Counted from the stretch's first letter, positions 6,742 to 15,593 are shown. The stretch is DNA of 21,915 nucleotides from Bacillota bacterium (GCA_023391185.1 JAEWBI010000068.1:1-21915); one strand, 5' to 3'. Program-made: numbers and translations. Notes: generated by a model from the sequence alone, not told the origin.

Positions 6742-9700
6742 ATGAAAGAATTTGAAGAATTAGATAAGAGAAAAACAAGTGAAGTAGAAGAAACTATCTC
6801 TACAAAATGGGAAGAAATGGATATATTAAATGCTACTATTCAAAATAGAAGTGATAGCGAAAATTTCGTTTTTTATGATGGTCCAGCAACAGCAAATGGT
6901 ATGCCAGGAATACATCATATGCTTGCAAAACTTTTAAAAGATACATTTTGTAAATATAAAACTATGCAAGGATATAAAGTACTTAGAAAAGTAGGCTGGG
7001 ATACTCATGGTTTGCCAGTAGAAGTTCAAGTAGAGAAGGAATTAGGCTTTGAAGGTAAAAACGATATTGAAAAATATGGAATTAAAGAGTTTAATGAAAA
7101 ATGTCGTGAAAGTGTTTGGAAAAATGAAAAAGCTTTCAAAGACTTCACTACCAAAATGGGTCAATTTATTGATTTAAAAAATCCATATATAACATATGAA
7201 AATAATTATATTGAAACAGAATGGTGGATATTAAAGAAGTTTTTTGATCAAAATTTAATTTATGATGGATTAAAAATATTACCATATTGTCCTAGATGTG
7301 GAACAGGGCTTGCTTCTCATGAAGTAGCTCAAGGATATAAAGAAATATCTGTTAATACAGTTACTGTACCATTCAAATTAAAAGATGAAGAAAATACTTA
7401 TCTACTTGTTTGGACAACTACACCATGGACACTTTTGTCAAATGTTGCAGCTTGTGTTAATCCAAGAGAAGAATATGTAAAATGTTTTTCAAAAGGGCAC
7501 AACTTCATTGTTGCTAAGAAGCTAGCTAATAAAGTACTTGGAGATGATTATGAAGTATTAGATACTTATTCTGGTAAAAACTTAGAGTATAGAGAGTACG
7601 AACAATTATTACCTATATTAAAAGTAAATAAAAAAGCTTTCTTTGTAACATGTGCTGATTATGTAACTATGGAAGATGGTACCGGTATTGTTCATATGGC
7701 ACCTGCTTTTGGTCAAGATGACTATGAAGTTGGACTTAAATATGACTTACCAGTACTTAATCCTGTTGATGAACAAGGATGTTATACAGAAGGACCATGG
7801 AAGGGTAGACTTGTTGTTGACTCTGAATTAGAAGTAGACATAATTAAGTATTTAGCAGCAGAAGATAAATTATTTAGAAAACAAAAGATGGTACATAATT
7901 ATCCACACTGCTGGAGATGTAAAACGCCACTTGTTTACTATTCAAAACCAAGTTTGTATATAAAAACTACTGCTATAAAAAATGAAATTTTAGCAGCTAA
8001 CAAAAAAGTTAATTGGTATCCAGATTTTGTTGGTGAAAAGAGATTTGGCAACTGGCTTGAAAATATGAATGACTGGGCAATATCTAGAAATAGATACTGG
8101 GGTACTCCAATTCCATTATGGAGATGTGAGTGTGGTCACGATGAAATGATTGGATCACGTGATGAATTAGTAGAAAGATCTATCGAAAAAATAGATAATA
8201 CTATTGAACTTCATAGACCATATGTTGATGATATTCATATTACATGTCCTATTTGTGGTAAAAAAATGACAAGAGTAAAAGATGTTATTGATTGTTGGTT
8301 TGATTCTGGATCAATGCCTTTTGCCCAATATCATTATCCATTTGAAAATAAGGAATTATTTGATACACAATTCCCTGCTGATTTCATTTCAGAAGGAATT
8401 GATCAAACAAGAGGTTGGTTTTATTCATTAATAGTTATTTCAACATTTATAAAGGGATGTAGCCCATATAAAAATGTTTTAGTAAACGATTTATTACTAG
8501 ATAAATTTGGTCAAAAAATGCACAAATCAAAAGGAAATGCAGTAGAACCATTTAATGTAATAAAGAATTATGGAGCTGATGCTACAAGATGGTATATGCT
8601 TTATACTTCACCAGTATGGGTACCACTTAAGTTTGATGAAGAGGGTATTAAAGAAATTAATTCAAAATTCTTTAATACTTTAAAAAATACTTATACATTC
8701 TTTGAAATGTATGCTAATACTGATAAAGTCGATCCTAGAACATTTAAAGTTGAATATAAAGATTTAGAGGAAATAGATAAATGGCTAATTTCAAAATATA
8801 ATAAGTTAGTTAAATATGTATCAGCTAGTTTTGATGAATATGATTTAAATAAAGTTGTTAAAGCTATAACAAATTTCGTTTCAGAAGATTTATCTAACTG
8901 GTATATTAGAAGAAATAGAAGAAGATTCTGGAAATCAGAACTTGATACTTCTAAGAAAGCAGTATACCAAACTACGTATGAAGTTTTAGTTGGTCTATGC
9001 AAGTTAATCGCACCAATCGCACCATTTACAAGTGAAGAAATATATACTAAACTTACATGTGAAGAATCTGTGCATTTAGCAGATTATCCAAAATGTAATG
9101 AAAAGTTAATAAATGACAAAATAGAGGAAAGAATGGACTTGGTAAGAGATTTAATTTCTATTGGTAGAAATGCCAGAGAAGAAGCAAAAATTAAAGTTCG
9201 TCAGCCTATTAGTGAAGTATTAATCGATGGTAAAAACGAGAAATTAATTAGTGATTTAGTATCTTTAATAGAAGAAGAATTAAATGTTAAGAAAGTTGTT
9301 TTTGTTGACAATGTTAATAGCTATATGAACTATATGGTTAAACCAAACTTCAAAATAGCAGGACCAGTATTTGGACCAAAAATTAAGTTCTTTGGTGATG
9401 CTTTATTAAGTCTTCCAGTAGAAGAAATTAATAAACTTCAAAATAATCAAAATGTTAAAGTTATGGTTGATAACGAAGAGTTTGAAATATCTTTAGATAT
9501 GGTTGATATAAGAATAACAGCTAAAGAAGGATTTGATGTTGCTATGGAAAATAACAACTTCATTATCTTAAATACTGAACTTACTAAAGAATTAATTGAA
9601 GAAGGAATTGCAAGAGAATTCATTTCAAAAATTCAAAATATGAGAAAAACAAAAGATTATAATATCGTTGATAGAATAACTATTTATTACAGTGGTGATG

Positions 9701-9846
9701 AAGAAGTTATGGAAACTGTTAATAATCAAAAAGAGTTTATCAAGAAAGAAACTCTTGCGACAGATGTTATTATAAAAGAAAATTTAACAGAATGTTTTGA
9801 TTTAAATGGTCATGAAACTTATTTAGATACTGAAAGAAATGATTAA
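6742..9846 (+). CDS. ileS: Isoleucyl-tRNA synthetase, type 2 with GXHH signature
   Basis: A 1034-residue class I synthetase that charges tRNA-Ile with isoleucine and edits valine. Visible landmarks are GPATANGMPGIHH (signature motif GIHH at residues 56-59), GWDTHGLPVE, the editing domain with TTPWTLLSN, CPRCG and CWRC/CPIC cysteine clusters, SRNRYWGTPIPLW, and KMHKS at residues 592-596. The canonical HXGH motif has its first and third positions exchanged to GXHH, as reported for some type 2 IleRS enzymes with extreme mupirocin resistance. The overall sequence looks like the type 2 (eukaryote-like) group. AGGAGG at 6730-6735 precedes the ATG. It is controlled by the upstream T-box and ends in a terminator that overlaps the stop codon. 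Confidence 0.96.
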   Translation: MKEFEELDKRKTSEVEETISTKWEEMDILNATIQNRSDSENFVFYDGPATANGMPGIHHMLAKLLKDTFCKYKTMQGYKVLRKVGWDTHGLPVEVQVEKELGFEGKNDIEKYGIKEFNEKCRESVWKNEKAFKDFTTKMGQFIDLKNPYITYENNYIETEWWILKKFFDQNLIYDGLKILPYCPRCGTGLASHEVAQGYKEISVNTVTVPFKLKDEENTYLLVWTTTPWTLLSNVAACVNPREEYVKCFSKGHNFIVAKKLANKVLGDDYEVLDTYSGKNLEYREYEQLLPILKVNKKAFFVTCADYVTMEDGTGIVHMAPAFGQDDYEVGLKYDLPVLNPVDEQGCYTEGPWKGRLVVDSELEVDIIKYLAAEDKLFRKQKMVHNYPHCWRCKTPLVYYSKPSLYIKTTAIKNEILAANKKVNWYPDFVGEKRFGNWLENMNDWAISRNRYWGTPIPLWRCECGHDEMIGSRDELVERSIEKIDNTIELHRPYVDDIHITCPICGKKMTRVKDVIDCWFDSGSMPFAQYHYPFENKELFDTQFPADFISEGIDQTRGWFYSLIVISTFIKGCSPYKNVLVNDLLLDKFGQKMHKSKGNAVEPFNVIKNYGADATRWYMLYTSPVWVPLKFDEEGIKEINSKFFNTLKNTYTFFEMYANTDKVDPRTFKVEYKDLEEIDKWLISKYNKLVKYVSASFDEYDLNKVVKAITNFVSEDLSNWYIRRNRRRFWKSELDTSKKAVYQTTYEVLVGLCKLIAPIAPFTSEEIYTKLTCEESVHLADYPKCNEKLINDKIEERMDLVRDLISIGRNAREEAKIKVRQPISEVLIDGKNEKLISDLVSLIEEELNVKKVVFVDNVNSYMNYMVKPNFKIAGPVFGPKIKFFGDALLSLPVEEINKLQNNQNVKVMVDNEEFEISLDMVDIRITAKEGFDVAMENNNFIILNTELTKELIEEGIAREFISKIQNMRKTKDYNIVDRITIYYSGDEEVMETVNNQKEFIKKETLATDVIIKENLTECFDLNGHETYLDTERND

Positions 9847-9863
9847 ACATCATTTCTTTTTTT
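9833..9863 (+). terminator. Terminator overlapping ileS stop codon
   Basis: Bases 9833-9843 pair with 9849-9859 (11-bp stem, five-base loop), followed by T residues. The 5' arm includes the last ileS codons. Confidence 0.8.
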
Positions 9864-9868
9864 GTATG

Positions 9869-9897
9869 TTTACATTGTTTTATAAATTTGTTATACT
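9869..9897 (+). promoter_or_regulatory. Promoter of pilin-lectin operon
   Basis: TTTACA (9869-9874), a 17-base spacer, then TG-T-TATACT with the -10 at 9892-9897. Transcription should start near 9904. AGGA at 9912-9915 is eight bases from the ATG at 9924 and so selects that start over the ATGs at 9915 and 9945. Confidence 0.72.
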
Positions 9898-9923
9898 TAT
9901 GATATAAGAGTAGGATGATAGTT

Positions 9924-10994
9924 ATGATAATTATATTGAAAAAAATGTCGAAAAAAGGATTTACATTAATAGAACTTCTAGCAGTTATTTTAATATTAGG
10001 AATCATTGCTTTAATAGCAATACCAATGGTTACTAAACTTATAAATCAAAGCAAGAAAGAAGCTTTTGAAACATCTGTTAAAAATGTAGTAGATGCTATA
10101 GAGGATAATTGTCTTCAAGAGCAAATGAAGGGTGAACCTATTACAGCAACCTATACTTTTACAAATGGTACAGTCTCTCCTTCAATTAATATTAAGGGGT
10201 CTTTGCCAAAGAGTGGTACTGTTACAGTTGATTCAAGTTGCAATGCTAAAATTAATCTAACTAATGGTACTTATACAATATATAACGAATATGAAAATGG
10301 AAAAGTTGTATATTTTAATCCAGAAACAGGAGCTACTTGTGATAAAACATCTGCTGTAAGTACATTAGGTACAAAAACAGGATGTATGAAATGGTATATT
10401 TTTAATGATGATAAGTTTTCATCAACAGTTAATATGATACTAGATCATAACACAACGGCATTAATCGCATGGAATTCTAGTGGTACTAATGTTGCTGGAC
10501 CTAATCAAGTTTTAAATCAATTAAAAACTGATACAAGTTCATGGCTAGGGGTTAATTTAAGAACGGATAAATATAGTGTTAAAACACAAACATCAGATGG
10601 GATGGCAGCTGATTATACAATTGACTATTCTACATATAGAGCTAGACTAATTAATGCAGATGAAATAGCTAAAATAAGTGGTAAGACTAGTTTTAGTGTA
10701 GAAAATGATCCTGATTGGTTTTATTTAGATAGTAATACACATGATCAAGTGGCAACTGAACAGGGAAAAAGTTCATATGCTTGGTTATTTGACTATACAG
10801 GTGGATGTTTTGTGAATGGATGTAATTTTGAAAATTATGGTACAGCAGGTTACTGGACTAGTTCATTAAGTAAAGGTAGTTATAGGTATGCTTGGCGTAT
10901 AAATAATGCCGGAATTCTAGATTACGATTATGTAGATGATACTTCAGAAGATGGAATTAGACCAGTTATTACAATATCAAAGACAGCATTCTAA
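9924..10994 (+). CDS. Pilin-like protein with lectin-like (DUF6273/FISUMP-like) C-terminal domain, copy 1
   Basis: A 356-residue predicted surface protein. A 12-residue leader ending in SKKG precedes FTLIELLAVILILG, the type IV prepilin cleavage and helix motif, with Glu at mature position 5. The pilin-type domain carries two cysteines (63 and 106) at the same places as in the copy downstream and in the pilin-LRR protein. A second domain contains AVSTLGTKTGCMKWY, LDHNTTA, TYRARLINADEIAKISG, a CFVNGC pair, and finally GYWTSS...AWRI...GIRPVITISK. That ending resembles C-type-lectin/FGE-like domains such as DUF6273, DUF1566 or FISUMP; the exact family is not certain. It is the first gene of an operon with its paralogue 27 bases downstream. 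A start at 9945 (MSKKG) is possible but has no ribosome binding site. Role inferred: binding or display at the cell surface. Confidence 0.82.
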   Translation: MIIILKKMSKKGFTLIELLAVILILGIIALIAIPMVTKLINQSKKEAFETSVKNVVDAIEDNCLQEQMKGEPITATYTFTNGTVSPSINIKGSLPKSGTVTVDSSCNAKINLTNGTYTIYNEYENGKVVYFNPETGATCDKTSAVSTLGTKTGCMKWYIFNDDKFSSTVNMILDHNTTALIAWNSSGTNVAGPNQVLNQLKTDTSSWLGVNLRTDKYSVKTQTSDGMAADYTIDYSTYRARLINADEIAKISGKTSFSVENDPDWFYLDSNTHDQVATEQGKSSYAWLFDYTGGCFVNGCNFENYGTAGYWTSSLSKGSYRYAWRINNAGILDYDYVDDTSEDGIRPVITISKTAF

Positions 10995-11021
10995 TTAATA
11001 TATTAAAAGGAGGTTAATAGT

Positions 11022-12119
11022 ATGAAAAAAAAGGGGTTCACCCTAATAGAACTTTTAGCAGTAATATTAATACTTGGTATAATTACTTTAATAGCTATAC
11101 CAATAGTTAGTAAAATTTTATCTCAAAGTAAAAAGAGTTCCTTTGAAACAACAATAAATAATGTTGTTAGCGCTATTGAAGACACATGTCGTCTTCAACA
11201 ACTAAAAGATCAAGATATAAATTACACATATAATTTTCTTGATGGTTTGGTTTCTCCAACGCTTTCAATAAAGGGAAAATTACCAAAAACAGGGGTTGTA
11301 AAAGTTGATTCTAACTGTAATACAGTTTTTAGTTTAACTAACGGATCATATACTGCTACTAAAACTAACCCAGCAGTTGATTTTTCTGTAATAAATGGTA
11401 GCACTGTAGATTTAGAAATACATAATATTTATGCTGATGGTACAGCAGTATATTTTAATCCAAATACAGGTGAAAAATGTAATTCTGCTAGTGCTGTAAG
11501 TACAACTGGAACGAAAAGTGGTTGTATGAAATGGTATGCATTTGGTGATACTGGATATGATAACGAATCATTAAATCTTATATTAGATCATAATACATCA
11601 TCTTCAATTTGGAGTTCAACTGGTGATAATGTAACAGGACCAAATTCACTTCTTAATCAATTAAAAACAGATACTGATTCTTGGGCTGGATTATCTACAA
11701 GAACAGATAGTTATACACTAAATAATGGTATTTCAAATTATACTATAAATTATTCTACTTATAAAGCAAGGTTAATTACTGCTAACGAAGTAGCTAGCAT
11801 ATCAAAAAATATAACATTTAATGAACTTACAAGTTATGGATGGTTCTATTTATCTACTAATACTCAAGAACAACAAGAGATGACTAAAGGTCAGAATGCC
11901 TATGCTTGGTTATTTGATTATACTAACCAGTGTACTGTTGCAGGATGTAAAAATGTTGATGATAGTACATATGGATACTGGACTGCGACAGCAAGCGGAA
12001 GTCATTCACTAGTTGCCTGGAGAGTTGACCATTTAGGAAATGTCAATTATGGTGCTGTTTATGATGGTGGACGTGGGGTTCGACCAGTTATTACAATATC
12101 AAAAACAGTTATAGAGTAA
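11022..12119 (+). CDS. Pilin-like protein with lectin-like C-terminal domain, copy 2
   Basis: A 365-residue paralogue of the preceding gene. The leader is MKKKG, followed by FTLIELLAVILILG. Pilin-domain cysteines are at 56 and 99. The C-terminal domain has CMKWYAF, LDHNTSS, LLNQLKTDTDSWAG, TYKARLITANEVASIS, a CTVAGC pair, and GYWTAT...AWRV...GVRPVITISK. The greatest divergence from copy 1 lies in the surface stretch between GYWT and RPVI and in a 15-20 residue insertion after the pilin domain. A strong Shine-Dalgarno (AAGGAGG) is just upstream. With no promoter or terminator in the 27-base gap, the two genes are probably cotranscribed. Function inferred as for copy 1. Confidence 0.86.
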   Translation: MKKKGFTLIELLAVILILGIITLIAIPIVSKILSQSKKSSFETTINNVVSAIEDTCRLQQLKDQDINYTYNFLDGLVSPTLSIKGKLPKTGVVKVDSNCNTVFSLTNGSYTATKTNPAVDFSVINGSTVDLEIHNIYADGTAVYFNPNTGEKCNSASAVSTTGTKSGCMKWYAFGDTGYDNESLNLILDHNTSSSIWSSTGDNVTGPNSLLNQLKTDTDSWAGLSTRTDSYTLNNGISNYTINYSTYKARLITANEVASISKNITFNELTSYGWFYLSTNTQEQQEMTKGQNAYAWLFDYTNQCTVAGCKNVDDSTYGYWTATASGSHSLVAWRVDHLGNVNYGAVYDGGRGVRPVITISKTVIE

Positions 12120-12123
12120 ATAA

Positions 12124-12153
12124 AAACTCACTAGTTTAACTAGTGAGTTTTTT
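12124..12153 (+). terminator. Terminator after pilin-lectin operon
   Basis: AAACTCACTAG (12124-12134) pairs perfectly with CTAGTGAGTTT (12140-12150), followed by T residues. The symmetric stem could also act as a back-up terminator for rpmB on the other strand. Confidence 0.85.
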
Positions 12154-12157
12154 GCAC

Positions 12158-12194
12158 AAAAAAACCACTAAAATTATGCAGTTTTAGCAGTTTT
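12158..12194 (-). terminator. Terminator overlapping rpmB stop codon
   Basis: On the minus strand, bases 12194-12182 pair with 12173-12161 around an eight-base loop containing the stop codon, with two G-U pairs, followed by a U-run. The 5' arm lies inside the last rpmB codons. Confidence 0.6.
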
Positions 12195-12353
12195 CTTTAA
12201 TGTTCTAAGTTCTCTTGCAGTCATTATAACTGTTTCACCATTATCTAATTTAACTTTTTGATAATTAGGTTTGAAAGCATGTCTTGTACTGTTGCAAGCA
12301 TGTGATCTTCTATTTCCAAATAATGGAGTAGTGTTACTAACTTTTGTAGCCAT
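12174..12353 (-). CDS. rpmB: 50S ribosomal protein bL28
   Basis: Bases 12353 down to 12174 on the minus strand encode 59 residues. MATKVSNTTPLFGNRRSHAC and HAFKPNYQKVKLDNGE match the bL28 family signature PLFGN..SHA...T.R.F.PN.QKV, a basic protein of the large ribosomal subunit. The first cysteine motif seen in some bL28 proteins is absent (KVSNT in place of a C..C-type start). Length is close to the usual 61-64 residues. AGGAGG is at 12361-12366 (minus strand), seven bases from the ATG. It is a single-gene unit with its own promoter, convergent with the pilin-lectin operon and divergent from dnaE. Confidence 0.93.
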   Translation of the reverse strand: MATKVSNTTPLFGNRRSHACNSTRHAFKPNYQKVKLDNGETVIMTARELRTLKKTAKTA

Positions 12354-12367
12354 GTTTATTCCTCCTT

Positions 12368-12385
12368 ACAAAATTATAATTTTGT
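12368..12385. repeat. Perfect palindrome in rpmB leader
   Basis: ACAAAATTATAATTTTGT reads the same on both strands. It lies between the rpmB promoter and its ribosome binding site, so the rpmB mRNA can form a seven-base-pair hairpin just upstream of the Shine-Dalgarno. It could be an operator, an autoregulatory hairpin or chance in AT-rich DNA. Confidence 0.5.
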
Positions 12386-12398
12386 TCCACGCTATATA

Positions 12399-12427
12399 AC
12401 TTTATCATAAAATATCCAATAAGTCAA
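12399..12427 (-). promoter_or_regulatory. Promoter of rpmB
   Basis: On the minus strand: TTGACT (12427-12422), a 17-base spacer, then TG-A-TAAAGT with the -10 at 12404-12399. Confidence 0.7.
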
Positions 12428-12584
12428 ACATTTATAAGAAAAAATCATATAAAATATCTATATTTGAAGGATTATCTAAAGTTATAAAGAAACATATATT
12501 TAGGATACATCCAACTGAATTATATAAATTGGCTTCCTTGTTATCAATAGTAACACAAAACAATTATTTATTCAATTATATTAG
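12428..12584. other. Divergent intergenic region rpmB/dnaE
   Basis: Very AT-rich spacer between the divergent promoters. A plus-strand frame stays open from about 12400 to 12620 but has no ATG, GTG or TTG with a ribosome binding site until just before the stop. I do not call it a gene. No RNA gene or repeat is recognised here. Confidence 0.5.
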
Positions 12585-12613
12585 TTTAAATAATGAAATA
12601 AATATGATAAAAT
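12585..12613 (+). promoter_or_regulatory. Promoter of dnaE
   Basis: TTTAAA (12585-12590), a 17-base spacer, then TG-A-TAAAAT with the -10 at 12608-12613. Transcription would begin near 12620, immediately before the Shine-Dalgarno GAGGAGGTG (12621-12629), giving a leader of only about 15 bases. Confidence 0.62.
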
Positions 12614-12634
12614 TATCTTAGAGGAGGTGAACTT

Positions 12635-15550
12635 ATGTATGCACCACTTTATGTAAAAACAAATAATTCCTTACTTGAAAGCATGATTAAGATAGAAGAG
12701 TTAATAGAATTTGCTAAAGCAAATAACATAAAAGCCTTAACTATAACAGACAATCGTATGTATGGAGTTATGGAATTTTATAAGGCATGTATATCAAATG
12801 GTATTAAGCCTATTATTGGTTATGAAATTGTTCTTGAAACAAAGATTATATTGTACGCTAAAGATATACTAGGCTATAAAAATTTAGTTAAGTTATCTAC
12901 TATTGCATCTGAAAGAATAATAACAATTGATGAACTAAAAAAATATTCTCAAAACTTAATTTGTATTGTTCCTTATGATTCACTTAAATTATATGAAGAA
13001 TTAAGTAGTTTTTATAATGATATCTATAAATCTTATAAAAACATTGATGAAAAAGAAAAACTATCTGGTGATAATTTAGTATATATGAATGAAACACTTT
13101 ATATAAACAAGAGTGACAGTGAGTATTTACCATATCTTCATGGAATTAAGGATGGAATTATGGCATCTAATGTAAAACTTAATGTTAAGAATAATTTTAT
13201 AGTAACGGAAGAAATAATGGTAAAATATTTTCCGGAACATCTAGATAATAACAAAAAAATAGTTGAGATGTGTAATGTAGAAATAAGTTACACTCCAGAT
13301 CTACTTCCTAAATACAAGTGTCCAGATAATATGGAAAGTTTTGATTATTTAAAAAAACTATGTATTGAAGGCCTTAAAAGAATTTTTGGTACTACTGTCA
13401 GTAATGTATATAAAGAAAGACTTAAATATGAATTGGATATTATAAATAAAATGGGGTTTTGTAACTATTTTTTAGTTGTATGGGATTTCGTAAAGTATGC
13501 CAAGGAAAATGGTATATATATTGGTCCTGGTAGAGGATCAGCAGCTGGAGCTTTAGTATCTTATGTACTTGATGTTACTACTATTGATCCTATAAAATAT
13601 AATTTGTTTTTTGAAAGATTTCTAAATCCTGAAAGAATTTCAATGCCAGATATTGATATAGATATACAAGATAATAAAAGGGAAGATTTAATTAATTATT
13701 GTATAAATAAGTATGGTGAAAAAAGAGTTGTTCCAATTATTGCATTTGGAACGCTTGCGTCAAAACAAGTTATTCGCGACGTAGGAAGAACTATGGATGT
13801 AGACCTTCAAATAATTGATTATATTTGTAAAAATTTAGATTCTAGATTATCCTTAAAAGATAATATAAGAAATAATAAGAGACTTGCTGATTATATAGAT
13901 ATGGATGAGGAATTAACCAAATTATATGAAGTTGCTTCTAAATTTGAAGGATTAAAGCGTCATACAACAATACATGCTGCTGGTATAATTATGTCAGAAG
14001 TTGATATTGATGATATAGTACCACTTGATAAAAGTCATGAAGGATTTTATACAACAGCTTATTCTATGAACTATTTAGAGGAATTAGGACTTCTTAAAAT
14101 GGACTTTTTGGCAATTAAAAATTTAACGATAATTCATAATATAATTGATGATATAGGAGGCAATCTTACTTTTGATAATATACCTGAGAATGATGCTAAA
14201 GCGTTAAAGGTATTTACCGATGTTGATACCCTTGGAATATTTCAGTTTGAATCACAGGGGATGATGAACTTTTTACGTAAGTTTAGACCATCATCATTTG
14301 AAGATGTTTTTGCTGCAATTGCTCTTTATAGACCAGGCCCTATGCAAAATATAGATATGTATATTAAAAGGAAGCAAGGAAAAGAGATAATTGATTATTA
14401 TCACGAATCACTAGTTGATATACTAAAAAATACTTATGGTATATTTATATATCAGGAGCAAATTATGCAAGTAGCGTCAGTAATGGCAGGTTATTCACTT
14501 GGGGAAGCAGACTTACTTAGAAAGGCTATGAGCAAAAAGAAAGAAGATATACTTGTTAAAGAAAAAGACAAGTTTATTACAAGAAGTGTTGAACGTGGTT
14601 ATGACAAAGATCTTAGTATAAAGGTATATGAAGTAATTCATAGTTTTGCTTCTTATGGATTTAACCGTTCTCATTCTGTTGCATACTCTATGGTTGCTTA
14701 TCGCATGGCTTATTTAAAAAGTCATTATCCACTTTACTTTATGAAGGAGTTACTTACTACCTTTATGGGAAGTGAAACAAAAACAAAAGAATATATTTAT
14801 GAATGTAAAACACGAGGAATAAATGTATTAAAACCAAGTATAAATTATAGCAGTAATATCTATAAAGTAGATTCAAGTGCAATTAGATATCCTTTAACTG
14901 GAATTAAAGGATTAGGTAATAATGTAGTTCTAGCGATTATTGAAGAACGAGAAAAGGAACCTTTTAAGGATATATATGATTTTTTCAAAAGATGCTATAA
15001 TAAGCCTGTAAATAAAAAAGTAATAGAAAACTTAATTTATTCCGGTGCTTTGGAAGAATTTGGATTTAACAGGAAAACACTTATTATGAACTTAGATGAA
15101 TTAATTAATTATAGTGATATAAGTGGCGGTTTTGATGATGAATTTAACTTAAAACCAGAGATAAAAATATATGAAGAGTTTAGTAAAAGAGATATCTTAA
15201 TGGAAGAATTAAATACTTTTGGATTTTATTTAACTAATCATCCTGTAACAGAATATAAAAATAAAGCTGGTTTAGTTCAAATAAATGAACTAGATAAATA
15301 TTTTGATAAGGTTATTAATATAGTATTACTAGTAGATAGAAAAAATGAGGTCACTACTAAGAAAAATGATAAAATGTTATTTGTTACTGGTAGTGATGAA
15401 ATAAATAATGTTGATGTTGTTTTATTTCCGTCTATTTATGAAAAATATCCTAATATAAATGTTGGGGATGTTCTTGGAATAAATGCAAAAGTTGAAAAAA
15501 GATTTGATAAATATCAATTAGTTGTTAACACGATAAAATACTTGTGTTAA
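12635..15550 (+). CDS. dnaE: DNA polymerase III alpha subunit, DnaE type
   Basis: A 971-residue C-family replicative polymerase. The N-terminal PHP domain (about 1-200) is recognisable by ITDNRMYGVMEFYKACISNGIKPIIGYE, but the metal-binding HxH near the start is replaced (YAPLYVKTNNSLLES) and TDH reads TDN, so phosphoesterase activity is not expected. The polymerase core has GPGRGSAAGALVSYVL and PDIDIDIQDNKRE (catalytic Asp at 339-343), with TIHAAGIIMS and GFNRSHSVAYSMVAYRMAYLKSHYP downstream. Then come a helix-hairpin-helix region (TGIKGLGNNVVLAI) and a C-terminal OB-fold region. It is about 145 residues shorter than Bacillus DnaE. In low-GC Gram-positives a DnaE of this type works alongside PolC, extending RNA primers on the lagging strand. 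PolC is not in the window, so which role it has here is inference. Confidence 0.95.
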   Translation: MYAPLYVKTNNSLLESMIKIEELIEFAKANNIKALTITDNRMYGVMEFYKACISNGIKPIIGYEIVLETKIILYAKDILGYKNLVKLSTIASERIITIDELKKYSQNLICIVPYDSLKLYEELSSFYNDIYKSYKNIDEKEKLSGDNLVYMNETLYINKSDSEYLPYLHGIKDGIMASNVKLNVKNNFIVTEEIMVKYFPEHLDNNKKIVEMCNVEISYTPDLLPKYKCPDNMESFDYLKKLCIEGLKRIFGTTVSNVYKERLKYELDIINKMGFCNYFLVVWDFVKYAKENGIYIGPGRGSAAGALVSYVLDVTTIDPIKYNLFFERFLNPERISMPDIDIDIQDNKREDLINYCINKYGEKRVVPIIAFGTLASKQVIRDVGRTMDVDLQIIDYICKNLDSRLSLKDNIRNNKRLADYIDMDEELTKLYEVASKFEGLKRHTTIHAAGIIMSEVDIDDIVPLDKSHEGFYTTAYSMNYLEELGLLKMDFLAIKNLTIIHNIIDDIGGNLTFDNIPENDAKALKVFTDVDTLGIFQFESQGMMNFLRKFRPSSFEDVFAAIALYRPGPMQNIDMYIKRKQGKEIIDYYHESLVDILKNTYGIFIYQEQIMQVASVMAGYSLGEADLLRKAMSKKKEDILVKEKDKFITRSVERGYDKDLSIKVYEVIHSFASYGFNRSHSVAYSMVAYRMAYLKSHYPLYFMKELLTTFMGSETKTKEYIYECKTRGINVLKPSINYSSNIYKVDSSAIRYPLTGIKGLGNNVVLAIIEEREKEPFKDIYDFFKRCYNKPVNKKVIENLIYSGALEEFGFNRKTLIMNLDELINYSDISGGFDDEFNLKPEIKIYEEFSKRDILMEELNTFGFYLTNHPVTEYKNKAGLVQINELDKYFDKVINIVLLVDRKNEVTTKKNDKMLFVTGSDEINNVDVVLFPSIYEKYPNINVGDVLGINAKVEKRFDKYQLVVNTIKYLC

Positions 15551-15570
15551 ATTTAATAATATATTATAAT
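15542..15570 (+). promoter_or_regulatory. Promoter of frr
   Basis: TTGTGT (15542-15547), a 17-base spacer, then a consensus TATAAT (15565-15570). It overlaps the dnaE stop codon. The Shine-Dalgarno GAAGGGA lies near 15577-15583. Confidence 0.65.
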
Positions 15571-15593
15571 TATGCAAGAAGGGATTGAAATAA

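Noticed and set aside
12400..12620. Open plus-strand frame of about 73 codons between rpmB and dnaE
   Set aside because: No start codon with a ribosome binding site in the frame. It overlaps both the rpmB and dnaE promoters and is strongly AT-biased, so chance or a decayed remnant is more likely than a gene.
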